Position numbers and translations under genes: made by a program
Assembly (NCBI GenBank): GCA_934196725.1
Contig: CAKPWR010000099.1
Location: forward strand, 1-5,404
Direction of reading: 5' to 3'
Source: an uncultured Prevotella sp.
GTDB lineage: Bacteria > Bacteroidota > Bacteroidia > Bacteroidales > Bacteroidaceae
DNA length: 5,404 bases
Notes under the pieces: generated by a model
What the model was told of the DNA's origin: nothing
The model's database searches: none
Seen by the model: the letters and a program-made list of their open reading frames with translations, nothing else
Part shown: positions 5,020-5,404 of the stretch, piece by piece
Numbering within the stretch: the stretch's first letter is position 1
Layout: each line of letters starts with the position of its first letter

Positions 5020-5090
5020 TATCTGTGTAAATCTGTGAAATCTGTGGGATTTGTTCTTTGTCCCACAGATTTCACAGATTTACACAGATA
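5020..5090. repeat. Perfect 30-bp-arm palindrome of ATCTGTG heptamers
   Basis: Bases 5020-5049 are the exact reverse complement of 5061-5090, with an 11-base loop (TTTGTTCTTTG). Each arm has three ATCTGTG (or CACAGAT) heptamers at 9-10-bp spacing. The arm shares ATCTGTGAAATCTGTGGGA with the left repeat block (368-386). The RNA hairpin would be very stable on either strand. It lies between the AraC remnant and the operon promoter and may be a terminator-like or mobile repeat (MITE/REP-like) element. Confidence 0.9.
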
Positions 5091-5099
5091 CAATGACAA

Positions 5100-5114
5100 G
5101 GGGCTATCTGCCCC
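5100..5114. other. Short GC hairpin next to the palindrome
   Basis: GGGGC (5100-5104) pairs with GCCCC (5110-5114) around TATCT. No T-run follows on either strand, so it is not a simple terminator. Its function is unknown. Confidence 0.35.
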
Positions 5115-5202
5115 GATGAACAGGTGGCGTATAGACCCTTGATTATATGGTGATATTCGCTCTCGGTGGTGGTACAGAATCTTTACATCAGCTTTCCGAT
5201 GA

Positions 5203-5404
5203 GCGCAGAGGTTTTTATCCTCTCCCGCACACTTCATCCCTAAGGAAGAACTGAGTCTGTTCTTCGACCAGTGCCTGCACTCCAACTTCCGTATATGGCT
5301 CAGCGAGATAAGTTTCAACGCAGCCAAGCACTCATCTTTACCGCATCTTCAAAACCAAAGAAGGCTGCTCTCCAACAGAATGGAGAACCTCAAAAAACGT
5401 CAAA
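5203..5404 (+). pseudogene. AraC-family transcriptional regulator remnant (partial, runs off the edge)
   Basis: Two plus-strand frames carry parts of an AraC-type helix-turn-helix domain. The first frame, open from 5203, reads FIPKEEL then LFFDQCLHSNFRIWLSEI and FNAAK (to about 5328), like the first HTH and linker helix. The second frame, shifted by one, reads LYRIFKTKEGCSPTEWR (from 5336), the typical signature near the end of AraC domains. The join at about 5327-5335 skips roughly 25 residues that normally carry the second HTH, and it changes frame, so an internal deletion is likely. Upstream, all plus frames have stops (for example TGA at 5200-5202), so the N-terminal portion is missing or decayed. 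A working regulator is unlikely. Its 3' end lies outside the window. Confidence 0.7.

Larger units (their letters stand above)
4446..5202. other. Long gene-poor leader region upstream of the primase operon
   Basis: No convincing gene was found in this 757-bp stretch. A 111-codon minus frame (4835-4500) is judged spurious because nearly half of it is made of dispersed-repeat sequence. The region contains, from left to right, the hairpin-rich repeat at 4565-4646, runs of CTGAA-containing words (about 4688-4745), two GTTAAATAC direct repeats (4756-4764 and 4767-4775), the promoter at 4883-4912, the palindrome at 5020-5090 and a short hairpin at 5100-5114. It is AT-rich compared with the genes on either side. 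Confidence 0.7.

Noticed and set aside
5020..5090. DnaA-box cluster or chromosomal origin
   Set aside because: TTTACACAG is only loosely like the DnaA box TTATnCACA, and no dnaA or dnaN gene is present.
4977..5327. 116-codon minus-strand open frame at the right end
   Set aside because: It runs through the perfect palindrome and across the antisense of the AraC remnant; its residues resemble translated repeat, not a protein family.

Overview
The window looks like a chromosomal stretch from a member of the order Bacteroidales, probably Prevotella/Segatella or Bacteroides. The reasons are the protein families present (a BT4734-type VapE/VirE primase-helicase, a DUF4248 protein, an HU-HIG type DNA-binding protein, a 'smalltalk' peptide and a T7-lysozyme-like amidase), promoters with the Bacteroidetes -7 box TATCTTTG, AT-rich translation starts mostly without Shine-Dalgarno sequences, and the intergenic repeats. 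This assignment is inferred from content; no database search was possible.

Layout. Positions 1-404 hold the possible tail of a plus-strand gene, a terminator-like hairpin (45-80), and two tandem 101-bp repeats that pair with an inverted copy (157-386). Positions 405-4445 hold five minus-strand genes, read right to left: a 749-aa primase-helicase (4445-2196), a 69-aa DUF4248 protein (2124-1915), a 176-aa HU-family protein (1749-1219), a 31-aa smalltalk peptide (999-904) and a 144-aa amidase (839-405). Positions 4446-5202 have no convincing gene. They hold a hairpin-rich dispersed repeat (4565-4646), a near-consensus minus-strand promoter (4912-4883) and a perfect 30-bp-arm palindrome (5020-5090). 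Positions 5203-5404 hold a broken AraC-type helix-turn-helix domain that runs off the right edge.

How the parts may work together. The gene order is one seen repeatedly in Bacteroidales genomes, where its biological role is not established as far as I know. The content (primase plus SF3-like/VapE helicase, HU-like chromatin protein, tiny membrane peptide, cytoplasmic phage-type amidase without a signal peptide) resembles a stripped-down phage, satellite or replicon module. There is no integrase, capsid or toxin gene in view. The most distinctive non-coding signals are two phased repeat arrays that flank the small DUF4248 gene. One is a 22-bp-period array of AAGTAnnnTACTT palindromes (2141-2214) that begins inside the 3' end of the primase gene. 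The other is a 10-bp-period array of TCATACTT units (1851-1910) placed just upstream of a TATCTTTG box in front of the HU gene. Both share the TCATACTT half-site, which suggests one regulator or replication protein binding both. The module is also bracketed on both sides by arrays of the same CACAGAT/ATCTGTG heptamer.
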